Shown here piece after piece: positions 25,545 to 34,544 of a stretch of DNA of 64,000 bases (the stretch's first letter is position 1; every line of letters begins with the position of its first letter). The notes under the pieces are model-generated. The model ran no database searches and was not told the origin of the DNA. It was given only the letters and a program-made list of their open reading frames with translations. Position numbers and translations under genes: made by a program. Origin of the DNA: Methanomicrobia archaeon (GTDB lineage: Archaea; Methanobacteriota_B; Thermococci; Methanofastidiosales; NM3); NCBI GenBank assembly GCA_030603445.1, contig JAUVXU010000005.1, positions 40,926-104,925 on the forward strand, in the 5' to 3' direction.

Positions 25545-26327
25545 TTACAAAAACATTTCTTTGAATTCGTCGAGGAATGTTTCTACGCTTTTGAGACTCT
25601 GAGCAAATATAAAGTTTCCGGACACAAAAACATCGCCTGCCAGCCTGGATGCGGCAAGTGCCATCTCTTCTGTGTCGGGCATATCTGCATCGAAAAGCGA
25701 TTCCCACACTTCCCTTATATCATACCTGCCATACGAGTCTATCATTATCTCATTTACCTTTTTCTCAAGTTCATCTATATGAGCCATATACTTCTTATTA
25801 TCAAGCTCCAAATTATTTATATCTAACAAAAGATCTTCATTGCAGTCCGATTCAGAAGATTTGTCCAAACAATGTTCCAGAACTATTTCATCACAGATAT
25901 TTTCACTCTCGATAACTTCTTCATTGACATTTGCCCTATCAGTAAACATCCTAAGTGACTTAAGCCCAGCACGAACCAGCGCCTTTTCCAAAGCGTCTTT
26001 TATGATGGAACTATCTGTAAACTCTATGTTCTGGCCATTTGGCAGATGGATTTTTTCAGCTATGCCGCATATTCCATCAAGCGCCATCTCTATCTGAGAA
26101 CCCAACTGCGAACCAGATTCGTCTGTATCAGTTGCAATAATAACAACATCTGCGCCAGATGCTGCATTCTTTGCAGTGGCTACATCGGTCGTTGGAATAA
26201 TAGAAGTTATAGAAGCGCTATAATCATTTCCAAGAAAAGAACTATCTAGTGCTTCACATATCCTTACTACGTCTTGCAGGCCTTCAACAATGATACGAAC
26301 ATCAGTAACCGTACTTGTTCCATTCAT
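25545..26327 (-). CDS. TOPRIM-domain protein (COG4026-like)
   Basis: 260 residues. The N-terminal TOPRIM domain has the conserved Glu in VRIIVEGLQDV and the Asp-x-Asp in VVIIATDTDESGSQLG; a long acidic coiled-coil region follows (about 130-200), then a helical end. This matches an archaeal family described as TOPRIM proteins, potential nucleases, of unknown role. The ATG lies inside the 3' end of the eL37 gene (26-base overlap) with GGATGAG upstream, so it is translationally coupled to a ribosomal protein gene. A tRNA gene follows at once. A role in RNA metabolism is an inference from context. Confidence 0.72.
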   Translation of the reverse strand: MNGTSTVTDVRIIVEGLQDVVRICEALDSSFLGNDYSASITSIIPTTDVATAKNAASGADVVIIATDTDESGSQLGSQIEMALDGICGIAEKIHLPNGQNIEFTDSSIIKDALEKALVRAGLKSLRMFTDRANVNEEVIESENICDEIVLEHCLDKSSESDCNEDLLLDINNLELDNKKYMAHIDELEKKVNEIMIDSYGRYDIREVWESLFDADMPDTEEMALAASRLAGDVFVSGNFIFAQSLKSVETFLDEFKEMFL

Positions 26328-26469
26328 AGTTTCTCATCCTGCTAGAAACGCCAAAAGCACAAGAACTGCAACGATGGTCCCTGATGTGATAAGAGTGGCG
26401 TCCGCATCGTCTACATCTAATATGTACTTTGGAGTTCCTCTTACCCATTGATGGTGTTCCTTTCGTCAT
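26302..26469 (-). CDS. rpl37e: Ribosomal protein eL37
   Basis: 55-residue gene recognised directly by translation: it begins MTKGTPSMGKRNSKVHIRC and has the zinc-binding CRRCGRHSYH...CSSCAFG and the basic end. It is a component of the archaeal large ribosomal subunit. It lies four bases behind the LSm gene, the classical archaeal lsm-rpl37e pair, and overlaps the start of the TOPRIM gene. Confidence 0.96.
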   Translation of the reverse strand: MTKGTPSMGKRNSKVHIRCRRCGRHSYHIRDHRCSSCAFGVSSRMRNYEWNKYGY

Positions 26470-26473
26470 GATC

Positions 26474-26701
26474 TCACCTTAGGTCCGGAGAAATAAGAAC
26501 AACGTTATCGCCCCTAACTACAGCGTAGCCAAGTTTTCTGATTAGTTGTCCATCCCTTAGCTCTTCAGCATTCTCTAAAACGAGATTCATATGAATATCG
26601 TAACCTTTTAGTATACCTCGAAATTCCCTTCCACCTTTCAGCTCAACGAGAACATTTTTTTCAACAGATCTGTGGATTATATCTAGTGGTCTCTCAGCCA
26701 T
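26474..26701 (-). CDS. Sm-like protein (LSm/SmAP)
   Basis: 75 residues with Sm1 ([28 protein letters not shown]) and Sm2 ([12 protein letters not shown]) motifs. It forms heptameric RNA-binding rings. It is the first gene of the LSm-eL37-TOPRIM operon; GAGGTGA stands before the ATG. Confidence 0.95.
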   Translation of the reverse strand: MAERPLDIIHRSVEKNVLVELKGGREFRGILKGYDIHMNLVLENAEELRDGQLIRKLGYAVVRGDNVVLISPDLR

Positions 26702-26742
26702 ATTTATTCACCTCAATGGAACACTTAATTTCATAAAATGCG

Positions 26743-26756
26743 ATTATATTTAAATG
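26743..26756 (-). promoter_or_regulatory. TATA box of the LSm-eL37 operon
   Basis: Minus-strand CATTTAAATATAAT lies 42-55 bases upstream of the LSm start, leaving room for a short leader carrying the ribosome-binding site. The remaining stretch to 26969 holds no gene I can see. Confidence 0.5.
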
Positions 26757-26969
26757 TATCTAATTCTTTGCGAATCGTCATAACTGCTATTACACAAACG
26801 TAATGCCAACATGTTTTACGCATACGTGCACCTATTTTTGTGTTTAAAAAGCTTTCGGAAAATATGGTTTTGTATGTGAAGCGCATTTATGCTTAATCGT
26901 GTTTTCAACTTGATTATTAAAACATGACGAAAAGAAAACCTTTATTATATGCATTTTTCAATAGATATT

Positions 26970-27572
26970 ATGAAATTACATCCCGCAGCAATACTATTTG
27001 ATATGGATGGTGTCTTGGTAGACTCAAGCGAATCGTGGTATAAAGCCCTAAATGGGGCAATGAAAAAGTTTGGGCAAGAAGAGATAACAAGAGAAGTATT
27101 CGAAAACACATACTGGGGCGATGACCTTGAGGAAATACTAAAAAGGATGGGTCTTGACCTGAGGATAGCCTCGTTTTGCACATCCCTCTATCCAAATTAT
27201 ACAAATGCTGTAAAATTATTCCCGGACACTAAAATGGCCCTGGAGAAGCTAGGACATTACAAAAAAGGCATTGTAACAAACACACCATATAACTGCACGC
27301 AGCAAATAGTCGCCTCCTTTGGCATTGCCAAGTATTTCAAAACTATAGTTACAAGCGACCTTGTCAAAATGGGAAAACCATATCCGGACATGCTGTTTAA
27401 GGCATGCGCAGATCTAGGCGTAGAACCAACAGACGTGGTGCTTGTTGGAGATACACCAATAGATGTTAAGGCAGGGGCGGCCGCAGGTTGTAATGTGATT
27501 GGTGTTGGGGTAAAGGCGGACTTTACGATAAAAACACTTTCAGAACTTCCAGATATGTTCGTACTGCCATAA
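26970..27572 (+). CDS. HAD-superfamily phosphatase (subfamily IA)
   Basis: 200 residues from the ATG at 26970 (MKLHPAAILFDMDGVL); an ATG at 26949 is also in frame. Motif I DMDGVLVDSS, cap domain, motif II IVTNTPYN, motif III Lys in KMGKPYPDM, and motif IV VLVGDTPIDVKAG. A beta-phosphoglucomutase/phosphoglycolate phosphatase-like hydrolase of unknown substrate. Unlike the HAD protein at 1670-2323, its motif IV acidic pair is canonical. It converges on the THUMP gene. Confidence 0.83.
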   Translation: MKLHPAAILFDMDGVLVDSSESWYKALNGAMKKFGQEEITREVFENTYWGDDLEEILKRMGLDLRIASFCTSLYPNYTNAVKLFPDTKMALEKLGHYKKGIVTNTPYNCTQQIVASFGIAKYFKTIVTSDLVKMGKPYPDMLFKACADLGVEPTDVVLVGDTPIDVKAGAAAGCNVIGVGVKADFTIKTLSELPDMFVLP

Positions 27573-27586
27573 AAACAAGAGAACTA

Positions 27587-28096
27587 TCACTCTGCAACAT
27601 CCTTTGTTATTATCTCATCAGGTGTCAGGACGGAAATGCCTGTTCTTCTTTTGATCACTTCAATTTTAAGTGTCTTTTGAGGATATTCTAAATTGACGGT
27701 CGCACCTATCTTATCCACTACGGCCGCACCCAGTTCTCCTTCCAGCTCTTTTGATGAGAATAGATTGCTGCCCCTGCGCTTGCATCTTACAGCAAACGAG
27801 TCGTCTTTTGAAATATGTTTGGATGCCAGCTCCATTGCGGCAGAGATTATCTTCTCCTTGTCTGTATGGACCATGACATCAATTGGGATCACTTTGTATA
27901 TGGCGGTAGTTTCATACTCCTTTATAGCGTTAATAGCAGATTCCCTATCCATATCAACTGTTACGAATATGACTCCTGGAAATCCCGTCTTCTTTATCTT
28001 AGCATCCTCGCCAAGTGCCCACTCTAGCTCCCACATCGCGTCGAACTGCCTGTAAATAGGGGATGTTGCAATAAAATACATAGTATCTAGTCTCAT
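27587..28096 (-). CDS. THUMP-domain RNA-binding protein (Tan1-like)
   Basis: About 169 residues from MRLDTMYFIATSP at 28094-28096; the frame is open further upstream inside hisD. The C-terminal half is a THUMP domain (DDSFAVRCKRRGSN...VDKIGATVNLEYPQKTLKIEVI), preceded by an NFLD-like region with GFPGVIFVTVD. This layout matches archaeal Tan1-like proteins, the partner of tRNA N4-acetylcytidine formation. It is the last gene of the his operon, 10 bases after hisD, with no evident link to histidine synthesis. Confidence 0.75.
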   Translation of the reverse strand: MRLDTMYFIATSPIYRQFDAMWELEWALGEDAKIKKTGFPGVIFVTVDMDRESAINAIKEYETTAIYKVIPIDVMVHTDKEKIISAAMELASKHISKDDSFAVRCKRRGSNLFSSKELEGELGAAVVDKIGATVNLEYPQKTLKIEVIKRRTGISVLTPDEIITKDVAE

Positions 28097-28106
28097 GTAA
28101 TGTTTT

Positions 28107-29339
28107 TTATTTTTTGCGCCTAAGTGCAGCCTGCCTGTGCGACTCCAACCCTTCTGCCTTTGCAAGTTCGGCTACAATGTCTGCTATAAAATCTGGCGAT
28201 AGTATCTTTTGGTATGTCTGTATTTTCAAAAAGCTAAATACTGAAAGGCCGCCGGTAAATCTTGCACAACCTCCTGTAGGCAGTATGTGATTTGTCCCTG
28301 ACGCATAGTCTCCAAAGCTCTCTGCAGAGTTTTTCCCTAAGAAGAGCGAACCGTAGTGCTTGAGAAACTTGACCGCATTTTCCTCATCGGAAACCTGCAG
28401 CTCCAGGTGTTCTGGCGCCTTTTTATTGGCAATCTCATAAGCCTCTTCAAGTGTTTCAACTACTATGATGTATGTGTTTTCAAGCGCCTGTTCAGCTATC
28501 TTTCTTGTAGGAAGAAGTTTTATTTGTTCATTTATCTCATCAATGACCCTGTATGCCAGTCCTTCATCCGTTGTAATGAGGTGTGCCTGTGCCAGAGGGT
28601 CGTGCTCAGCTTGGGAAAGCATATCTACAGCTATAAGAGAAACGTCGCCTGTTTCGTCAGCAATTATCAGCACCTCGCTCGGGCCGGCAAGAAAGTCTAT
28701 CCCGACATCGCCGTATACCATCCTCTTGGCTGCAGTAACGTATTTGTTCCCTGGCCCAACTATCATGTGAACGCGGGGAATTGTCTGTGTGCCGTATGCC
28801 ATGGCAGCTATTGCCTGTATCCCTCCTACAGAGAAGATATGGTCTGCCCCTGCGATATCGGCCGCAATGATGGTCTCGTTCTTTATCTTGGGGGAGCATA
28901 CAATTATCTCATCAACGCCTGCCACACGGGCAGGAGTAATAGACATCAGAGCAGAGGAAGGCAATGGGTACCTCCCGCCTGGAACGTAGCATCCCACAAC
29001 ATCGATAGGGACTATCTTTTGTCCAAGAACGCACCACTCGGTCTGGAGCTCAAAATCCTTCATAGAGGCTATCTGGAGCTCAGCGAACTCCTTTATGTGT
29101 TCATGGGCGACCTTTATGGCATCTACCACCTTCCCATCAACTGCCTTGTAAGCACGCTTGATGTCATCTTTTGTTACTTCAAACGAATCTAACTCCAGGC
29201 TGTCAAATTTCTTTGTATACTCTTTGACGGCCTCATCCCCTCTTTTTCGTACTTGGGTGATTACGTTCTTTACTACATCCATTTCCTCAAACGCCTTGGC
29301 TTCGTAGAATGATTTAGGAACGGTTTTTACTACTTTCAT
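28107..29339 (-). CDS. hisD: Histidinol dehydrogenase
   Basis: 410 residues, full length. It oxidises histidinol to histidine in two NAD-dependent steps. Recognised by VGCYVPGGRYPLPSSALMSITPARVAGV, the signature IDFLAGPSEVLIIADETG, QAEHDPLAQA with Zn-binding residues, and APEHLELQV. It overlaps the HisA-HisI-HisE gene by four bases (ATGA), so it is translationally coupled. Confidence 0.96.
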   Translation of the reverse strand: MKVVKTVPKSFYEAKAFEEMDVVKNVITQVRKRGDEAVKEYTKKFDSLELDSFEVTKDDIKRAYKAVDGKVVDAIKVAHEHIKEFAELQIASMKDFELQTEWCVLGQKIVPIDVVGCYVPGGRYPLPSSALMSITPARVAGVDEIIVCSPKIKNETIIAADIAGADHIFSVGGIQAIAAMAYGTQTIPRVHMIVGPGNKYVTAAKRMVYGDVGIDFLAGPSEVLIIADETGDVSLIAVDMLSQAEHDPLAQAHLITTDEGLAYRVIDEINEQIKLLPTRKIAEQALENTYIIVVETLEEAYEIANKKAPEHLELQVSDEENAVKFLKHYGSLFLGKNSAESFGDYASGTNHILPTGGCARFTGGLSVFSFLKIQTYQKILSPDFIADIVAELAKAEGLESHRQAALRRKK

Positions 29340-30571
29340 CTTCTCCTACCTCTCAATTCTGTGATAATCTCTTTTGGGTCTATACCCTTCTTTGCCATTA
29401 ACACTAATAAAAAGTATGCAAGATCTGATATCTCCCACACAAGATTCTCCCTATCTTTATAATTTATTACCTCGCCAGACTCCTCTGCTATCTTATCCAT
29501 TATAGCCTTCTCGTCTCTTGAGAGCCTATATGTATAAGACGATGCATCCTCCTCGCTCTGCATACGCGCCCTCAAGGTCTTATACAGCGTAGATAGTGTA
29601 AATGTCTCATCGTCAGTAAAGCATGAGTATGTGCCCATATGACAGGCTACGCCTTTCTGGCGCACTGTGAAAAGAAGCGTGTCCCTATCGCAGTCGTATC
29701 GCACATTTAAAAGCTCCTGGGTATTGCCGGACTCTTCTCCCTTTATCCAGATGCTATTTCTTGAGCGAGAGTAGTAGGCGCCAACCCCTTGTGTTAATGC
29801 CATACACAAGGACTCCTGGGATGAATATGCAAGCATTAGCACAGTGCCGCCCTCCTCCTGCACGATAGTAGGGACAAGGCCATTGTTTTTCTCAAAGTCT
29901 ATAATGGAAGCATACGCCTCATCAAGCTGTATCTTCCCTGTGTAGATGGACATCCCGACCTGACAGTCTGCATTTAACTTTTCAATAGATTGTATCTCTT
30001 CAATAGTTGTTATGCCTCCTGCCACTGTAAGTGAACATTTTTTTGGGACTAGCTTTCTTATCTGGGCTGCCGAATCTACATCGAAACCTTCAAGCCGGCC
30101 CTCCTTATCAACATTCGTGAACAGGAACCCCCCGCAACAGTCCTTGAACCGCTCTATCATTTGCTTTGGCGTCATGTCAGTGTCGCGCTGCCATCCTTTG
30201 TCTGTTATCCTGCCACCCCTAGTGTCGATTGCAACTATAACGTCCTCTCTTCTAAACTCAGAAAGAAATGATTCTGAGGCTGCTGTTCCTATGATTATTT
30301 TCTTTGCACCGCTTCGCAGCAGTTCTCTTCCCTTCTCTACGCTGCGAATTCCGCCGCCGACACGACAATCTGCGACCTTCACTATCTGCTTGATAAGATC
30401 TATATTGTCGCCTTTTTCCATTGCAGCATCAAGATCTATTACAGCTATCTCACCGTAGCGCCCGAACTCCTTTGCAAGGCCCATTACATCTTCTCGCTCC
30501 AGCATCTTCTTTTTGCCTTGCTGCAGCTGGACCGCCTTGCCTTCCATAAGGTCAATGCTAGGTATAATCAT
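29336..30571 (-). CDS. hisAIE: HisA-HisI-HisE trifunctional fusion
   Basis: 411 residues with three enzymes in one chain. Residues 1 to about 226 are HisA (ProFAR isomerase): catalytic Asp in IIPSIDL and in VAIDTRGG, phosphate loops VGGGIRS and VAGGITT. About 229-318 is HisI (PRA-CH): [31 protein letters not shown], the Zn site [10 protein letters not shown] and [10 protein letters not shown]. About 324-411 is HisE (PRA-PH): the MazG-like [20 protein letters not shown] and [17 protein letters not shown]. They catalyse steps 2-4 of histidine synthesis. HisI-HisE fusions are common; adding HisA in front is unusual. No internal stop or start marks a junction. It overlaps hisF and hisD by four bases each. 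Confidence 0.93.
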   Translation of the reverse strand: MIIPSIDLMEGKAVQLQQGKKKMLEREDVMGLAKEFGRYGEIAVIDLDAAMEKGDNIDLIKQIVKVADCRVGGGIRSVEKGRELLRSGAKKIIIGTAASESFLSEFRREDVIVAIDTRGGRITDKGWQRDTDMTPKQMIERFKDCCGGFLFTNVDKEGRLEGFDVDSAAQIRKLVPKKCSLTVAGGITTIEEIQSIEKLNADCQVGMSIYTGKIQLDEAYASIIDFEKNNGLVPTIVQEEGGTVLMLAYSSQESLCMALTQGVGAYYSRSRNSIWIKGEESGNTQELLNVRYDCDRDTLLFTVRQKGVACHMGTYSCFTDDETFTLSTLYKTLRARMQSEEDASSYTYRLSRDEKAIMDKIAEESGEVINYKDRENLVWEISDLAYFLLVLMAKKGIDPKEIITELRGRRR

Positions 30572-31323
30572 GATCTTACCTCTATTCCTCTATCCGCCAA
30601 GTAGCTCTTGACGTCTTTTACGGTGTAAGTGCCATAGTGAAAGATGGATGCCGCAAGTGCTGCATCAGCATTTCCTTTGGCCAATGCGTCGTATATGGAC
30701 TCCAGCGTGCCTGCGCCCCCTGATGCTATGACCGGAATTGATAGCTGCTCGCTTGTTTTGTACAAAAGGTCTATATCATATCCTGTTTTTGTTCCATCAC
30801 AATCCATTGAGGTCAATAGTATCTCCCCTGCGCCCATCTCCTGCATCTGCCTCATCCAGGCTAGTGCATCTATTCCTGTGGGGGTCCTTCCTCCATGTAT
30901 ATAAACTTCCCATCCGTTTCCCGCTCTCTTTGCATCCACGGCGACAACTATGCACTGGCTTCCAAAGTAGTCTGATGCCTCTTTTACAAGTCCTGGGTCT
31001 TTGACAGCAGCAGTATTAATCGATACCTTGTCAGCACCGGATTTTAATATATTCTCTATTGCGTCTACTGAATCTAGTCCGCCGCCAACAGTAAAAGGTA
31101 TGAATATTTCCTTTGCAACACGGCGCACCATATCAACAACAATGTCTCTTTTCTCATGTGATGCCGTTATGTCAAGGAATACCAGCTCATCTGCGCCTTG
31201 CTCATCATACTTCTTTCCAAGCTCAATTGGGTCTCCAGCATCCTTTGTATCAATGAAGTTCGTGCCCTTGACAACTCTTCCGGCATCTACGTCAAGGCAA
31301 GGAATTATTCTTTTTGCAAGCAT
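30568..31323 (-). CDS. hisF: Imidazole glycerol phosphate synthase cyclase subunit
   Basis: 251 residues from the ATG at 31321-31323 ([13 protein letters not shown]), preceded by GGTGG; the in-frame ATG at 31335 lies just before it. It is a (beta/alpha)8 barrel with catalytic Asp in CLDVD and VAVDAKR, and phosphate loops VGGGLDS and ASGGAGT. With HisH it turns PRFAR and glutamine-derived ammonia into IGP and AICAR. Its start overlaps hisH by 19 bases, fitting a fixed subunit pair. Confidence 0.96.
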   Translation of the reverse strand: MLAKRIIPCLDVDAGRVVKGTNFIDTKDAGDPIELGKKYDEQGADELVFLDITASHEKRDIVVDMVRRVAKEIFIPFTVGGGLDSVDAIENILKSGADKVSINTAAVKDPGLVKEASDYFGSQCIVVAVDAKRAGNGWEVYIHGGRTPTGIDALAWMRQMQEMGAGEILLTSMDCDGTKTGYDIDLLYKTSEQLSIPVIASGGAGTLESIYDALAKGNADAALAASIFHYGTYTVKDVKSYLADRGIEVRS

Positions 31324-31889
31324 TTTGTCCACCATTTAAGCAATGATAGGCCGTAAGGGCCACTTTTTTCTGGATGAAATTGGAATGCGACTATGTTGTC
31401 TTTGCGAACAGCTGCAACGAAACTGCCATAATAATCAGAAGTCGCAAATGTTGCAGATGACTCTTTGATATGATATGAGTTAACGTAATACGCCCATCCT
31501 CCCTCTATTTCAGGCGTGGCAGGTTCTATTAGGTTCCAACCTATTTGAGGGATCTTACCCTGCGTAAACTTCTTTGCAGTACCGGGAAAAATGCAAAACC
31601 CGCTGTGATCTGGATTCTCATCGCTGCCATCAAAAAGCAACTGCAGGCCCAGGCATATTCCAAGATAGGGTTTACCGCTGTTGATCTCATCGTACAAAGG
31701 TTCGAACATGTGCCTGTTTTTTATATTATCCACCATCGCGCCAAATGAACCAACACCAGGGAACACTATGCTATCTGCACTCCTTATATCATCCTTTGTT
31801 GTGATAATCTTTGTTTTCTCTCCAATAAATTCTAGTGCATTTTTTACACTAGCTATATTGCCGGCCCCGTAATCTATGATGCCTATCAC
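31305..31889 (-). CDS. hisH: Imidazole glycerol phosphate synthase glutaminase subunit
   Basis: 194 residues beginning at a GTG (31887-31889) that overlaps the hisB stop as GTGA; the protein then opens [11 protein letters not shown], the family N terminus. The class I amidotransferase triad is visible: Cys in [11 protein letters not shown], His and Glu in FQFHPEKSG. It supplies ammonia to HisF. Confidence 0.95.
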   Translation of the reverse strand: MIGIIDYGAGNIASVKNALEFIGEKTKIITTKDDIRSADSIVFPGVGSFGAMVDNIKNRHMFEPLYDEINSGKPYLGICLGLQLLFDGSDENPDHSGFCIFPGTAKKFTQGKIPQIGWNLIEPATPEIEGGWAYYVNSYHIKESSATFATSDYYGSFVAAVRKDNIVAFQFHPEKSGPYGLSLLKWWTKCLQKE

Positions 31890-32476
31890 TCCAACACCCC
31901 TTTGGTGCTCGGGACATTGTCTAATATTTGCGGATCTTTTGAACATGCCATTCTCATTGCTTTCCCAAACGCCTTGAAGATCGCCTCGGCCTTGTGGTGG
32001 TCGTTTTTTCCCTCGAGTACGCGCACTGCAACTGTTGCCTTGGCATTGTCAGAAAATCCTTTGAAGAGATCATAGATCAGATCGGAATCCAGTTCTCCTA
32101 TGAAACGGCGCCTAAACTCGGCCTTGAACTGGAGATTAGGCCTTCCACACAGATCAACTGCCACCACAGATAATGCCTCATCCATCGGAAAGACAAAATA
32201 TCCTGCCCGATTGATGCCTCTGCGTTCTCCTAGTGCCTTGTCAAACGCCTGGCCAAGCACAATGCCTATGTCCTCAATAACGTGGTGCTGGTCGACTTCC
32301 AAGTCCCCCTTTGCAGTAAGGGTGATATCAAAGAGGCCGTGCTTGGAGAATGCATCTATCATGTGATCAAGGAAACCTATTCCTGTCTGGATTTTTGTGT
32401 CCCCTATTCCATCCAGCACCAGAGAAACGGATATATCTGTCTCTTTGGTTTTTCTTTTGATACTTGATCCCCTCAT
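31886..32476 (-). CDS. hisB: Imidazoleglycerol-phosphate dehydratase
   Basis: 196 residues, single-domain HisB. The metal-binding repeats are GFLDHMIDAFSKHG and DQHHVIEDIGI in the first half, and FKGFSDNAKAT and KNDHHKAEAIFKAFGKA in the second. It dehydrates IGP to imidazole acetol phosphate. The start shares one base with the hisC stop (TAATG). The histidinol-phosphate phosphatase domain of bacterial HisB is absent; a HAD or PHP enzyme must do that step. Confidence 0.96.
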   Translation of the reverse strand: MRGSSIKRKTKETDISVSLVLDGIGDTKIQTGIGFLDHMIDAFSKHGLFDITLTAKGDLEVDQHHVIEDIGIVLGQAFDKALGERRGINRAGYFVFPMDEALSVVAVDLCGRPNLQFKAEFRRRFIGELDSDLIYDLFKGFSDNAKATVAVRVLEGKNDHHKAEAIFKAFGKAMRMACSKDPQILDNVPSTKGVLE

Positions 32477-33531
32477 TACAATACCTCCAAAATATCTTCA
32501 ATTGCACTTAGAACTGTGCGTGTCTGCTGCGGCGTCCCAACACCGATGCGTAAACACCCTTCCAATAATGGGTATGAGCTCCTGTCCCTGACCAAAATAC
32601 CGCGTTTCCTAAGCTCTTCATCAATTATTTTGGCATTATCCCCAAATCTGCAGACAACGAAGTTAGCACGCGAGTCGTAGGCCGTTATACCCAATGCGCG
32701 TATTCCCTCAATAAGCTGTGTACGAGAAGCCATGACCTCTTTTATGTATGCGTTTATATAATCCATATCCTCCAGCGTGGCCTTGGCACATAGCAACGAT
32801 AATGAATTCACACTATAAGGCGATGCCACCTTCCTAAGGGTGGATATGGTGCTTGGGTGCGCCATTACTAAGCCTAGGCGTAATCCTGCAAGTCCATATA
32901 CTTTTGAGAACGTGCGTGTAACTATTATGTTATCATATTTATCAAGCAGTGATAATGCGGTCCTCTGATTGAACTCATAATACGCCTCGTCTACGAGAAC
33001 TATCTCCGCCCTCTTTGCAACTTCGCGTATTGTATCGTTTTCTACAGCAGTTCCTGTGGGATTGTTGGGATTTACCATAACAACCATCCTGGCCCCCTCG
33101 GAAGCTGCAATCACCTCGCTTGAGGGAAATGAGAGATCTTTGTTGTAAAACACCTCTTTTATCTCTGCGCCTGCAAGTGTTGATTCAATTCCAAAGAGAG
33201 CATATGTCGGGGTAGGCAGGACTATTGTATCGCCTTCCCCTATGTAAGTATTGAAGATAATTCGTATGGCCTCATCCGTTCCGTTGCATGCTAAAAGGCG
33301 TGAACGATCTAAAGCAAAGCTCTTTGCGAAGTAATCGTATGCATCGTCGTACTCCGGATATGTGGAGATTATCTCGGGTGTCAACGATCCAAGCACTTCA
33401 AGCACGCGTGGAGAAGGGCCTCTTGTGTTCTCGTTGAAGTCAAGGCGCAGTTTGTCCCTTCTGCCCTCCAAAGGAGGATCGTAGCGCGACATGGCCTGGA
33501 CGTTTTTCTTTGGACTAATCATTTTTCCCAC
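32476..33531 (-). CDS. hisC: Histidinol-phosphate aminotransferase
   Basis: 351 residues, fold-type I PLP enzyme. RLDFNENTRGPSPRV at the N terminus, CNGTDEAIR, NPNNPTGT, VDEAYYEF, and the PLP lysine in TRTFSKVYGLAGLRLG are all typical of HisC; CLRIGVG near the end carries the substrate carboxylate Arg. It overlaps hisG by 17 bases. Confidence 0.94.
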   Translation of the reverse strand: MGKMISPKKNVQAMSRYDPPLEGRRDKLRLDFNENTRGPSPRVLEVLGSLTPEIISTYPEYDDAYDYFAKSFALDRSRLLACNGTDEAIRIIFNTYIGEGDTIVLPTPTYALFGIESTLAGAEIKEVFYNKDLSFPSSEVIAASEGARMVVMVNPNNPTGTAVENDTIREVAKRAEIVLVDEAYYEFNQRTALSLLDKYDNIIVTRTFSKVYGLAGLRLGLVMAHPSTISTLRKVASPYSVNSLSLLCAKATLEDMDYINAYIKEVMASRTQLIEGIRALGITAYDSRANFVVCRFGDNAKIIDEELRKRGILVRDRSSYPLLEGCLRIGVGTPQQTRTVLSAIEDILEVL

Positions 33532-34144
33532 CTATAACCACACAATCGCTCTTAAATATGACATCATAGATCTTTAGGCCATATTCCTTCACGCTCTTGC
33601 CAGAATATACTATATCCACAACAGCATCCGCTATTCCCTCGCTGCAGCTTGTCTCGACACTGCCATTGACATATATTTCTGTTATGATATGGCCCTTCTG
33701 CTCCAAATCTTTAAGGTAGGATTTCACTATCCCCTTGTACTTTCCACAAGCACATATTGTCATATTGGTGGGGAGCTTATCAAGTGACTTTCCAGCAGGG
33801 CCCATGAAGCAGAGAGCAGGTTTTTTGTAAAGCGCTCCATCATCATGCCATTCTATCTTTTCAATGACCTTCGTGTCACTTGTCCCATTTCGTAAGATGT
33901 AATCCTGATATAAGTCCTCACCAGTAAAACCAATGGCCTGTCTTCCCTTGCTAATTAACTGGCTTACCCAAAATGGAACATCCTCGCCTCGTACCTCTAT
34001 TATCTTACAATTTTTCAGAGAAGGATTCTTATCCAAAAATTTGGCGGATAATTTTCTGAGGCCTGCATTTTTTGGTAGAACTAGCATTGTCTCTAATTCA
34101 TCAGTTTTCCCTATATTTTCATTAGCAGCTATGAAAACATTCAC
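33515..34144 (-). CDS. hisG: ATP phosphoribosyltransferase, short divergent form
   Basis: 209 residues, first gene of the his operon. The C-terminal half is clearly HisG: NGSVETSCSEGIADAVVDIVYSG with the PRPP-binding loop, then GLKIYDVIF. The N-terminal half is divergent. It has the short (HisGS) length, which in bacteria requires HisZ, but no HisZ gene is near, and no C-terminal ACT-like regulatory domain is present, so feedback control by histidine must differ. AAAAGGTGA precedes the start. Confidence 0.85.
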   Translation of the reverse strand: MNVFIAANENIGKTDELETMLVLPKNAGLRKLSAKFLDKNPSLKNCKIIEVRGEDVPFWVSQLISKGRQAIGFTGEDLYQDYILRNGTSDTKVIEKIEWHDDGALYKKPALCFMGPAGKSLDKLPTNMTICACGKYKGIVKSYLKDLEQKGHIITEIYVNGSVETSCSEGIADAVVDIVYSGKSVKEYGLKIYDVIFKSDCVVIGGKND

Positions 34145-34179
34145 CTTTTGTAGTCATGTTAGAATCATCTCCAAAAGAG

Positions 34180-34204
34180 GGCTTACGTAAGCCATCGATA
34201 TATC
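34180..34204 (-). promoter_or_regulatory. his operon promoter with palindromic operator candidate
   Basis: A TATA-like GATATATC (34197-34204) is followed, toward the genes, by the perfect 14-bp palindrome GGCTTACGTAAGCC (34180-34193). About 26 bases from the TATA centre the start site would fall near 34175, so the palindrome lies between TATA and start, the classic site for an archaeal repressor. The hisG start is at 34144. Confidence 0.5.
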
Positions 34205-34372
34205 TTGCGAAGTTAGTCTGAAAAGTAGATATGACCTTTGATTTGTCACTAATGACTATGAAAACGACCAGCACTGCGTGCCTTAGCCCCCGAGATAGTA
34301 GCATTCATTCAAATCAAACTCCGAATTATTTCCAAATTACGATATGCCATTTAAATAATTTTTGGTATAAAA

Positions 34373-34421
34373 GGCTTTGCACATAAAGTACCCTTCCAAA
34401 CATAAAGCATCAGAAAGTGAA
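34373..34421. repeat. Dispersed repeat, copy A (pair of 59033-59080)
   Basis: Reads GGCTTTG-(3)-ATAAAGTACC-(6)-AACATAAAG-(8)-AGTGAA on the plus strand, the same order and almost the same spacing as copy B near 59 kb. It lies in the 340-base gap between the his promoter and trkH, which otherwise holds AT-rich sequence without a gene. A TATAAAAG box directly precedes it on the plus strand. Confidence 0.6.
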
Positions 34422-34544
34422 CATGAACCACTGCTAAACATAGAAAAACTCATTTTATAATATAACAAATAACATTATACAAAAACAAGCTAGTCTTTCC
34501 AAGAATGCCTTTTATATGCCATCTCTTTTACTAATTCCACATAT

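Noticed and set aside
34122-34304. 60-codon minus-strand ORF considered as a his leader peptide
   Set aside because: It has no run of histidine codons and no attenuator hairpin with T-run; the frame overlaps the hisG start.
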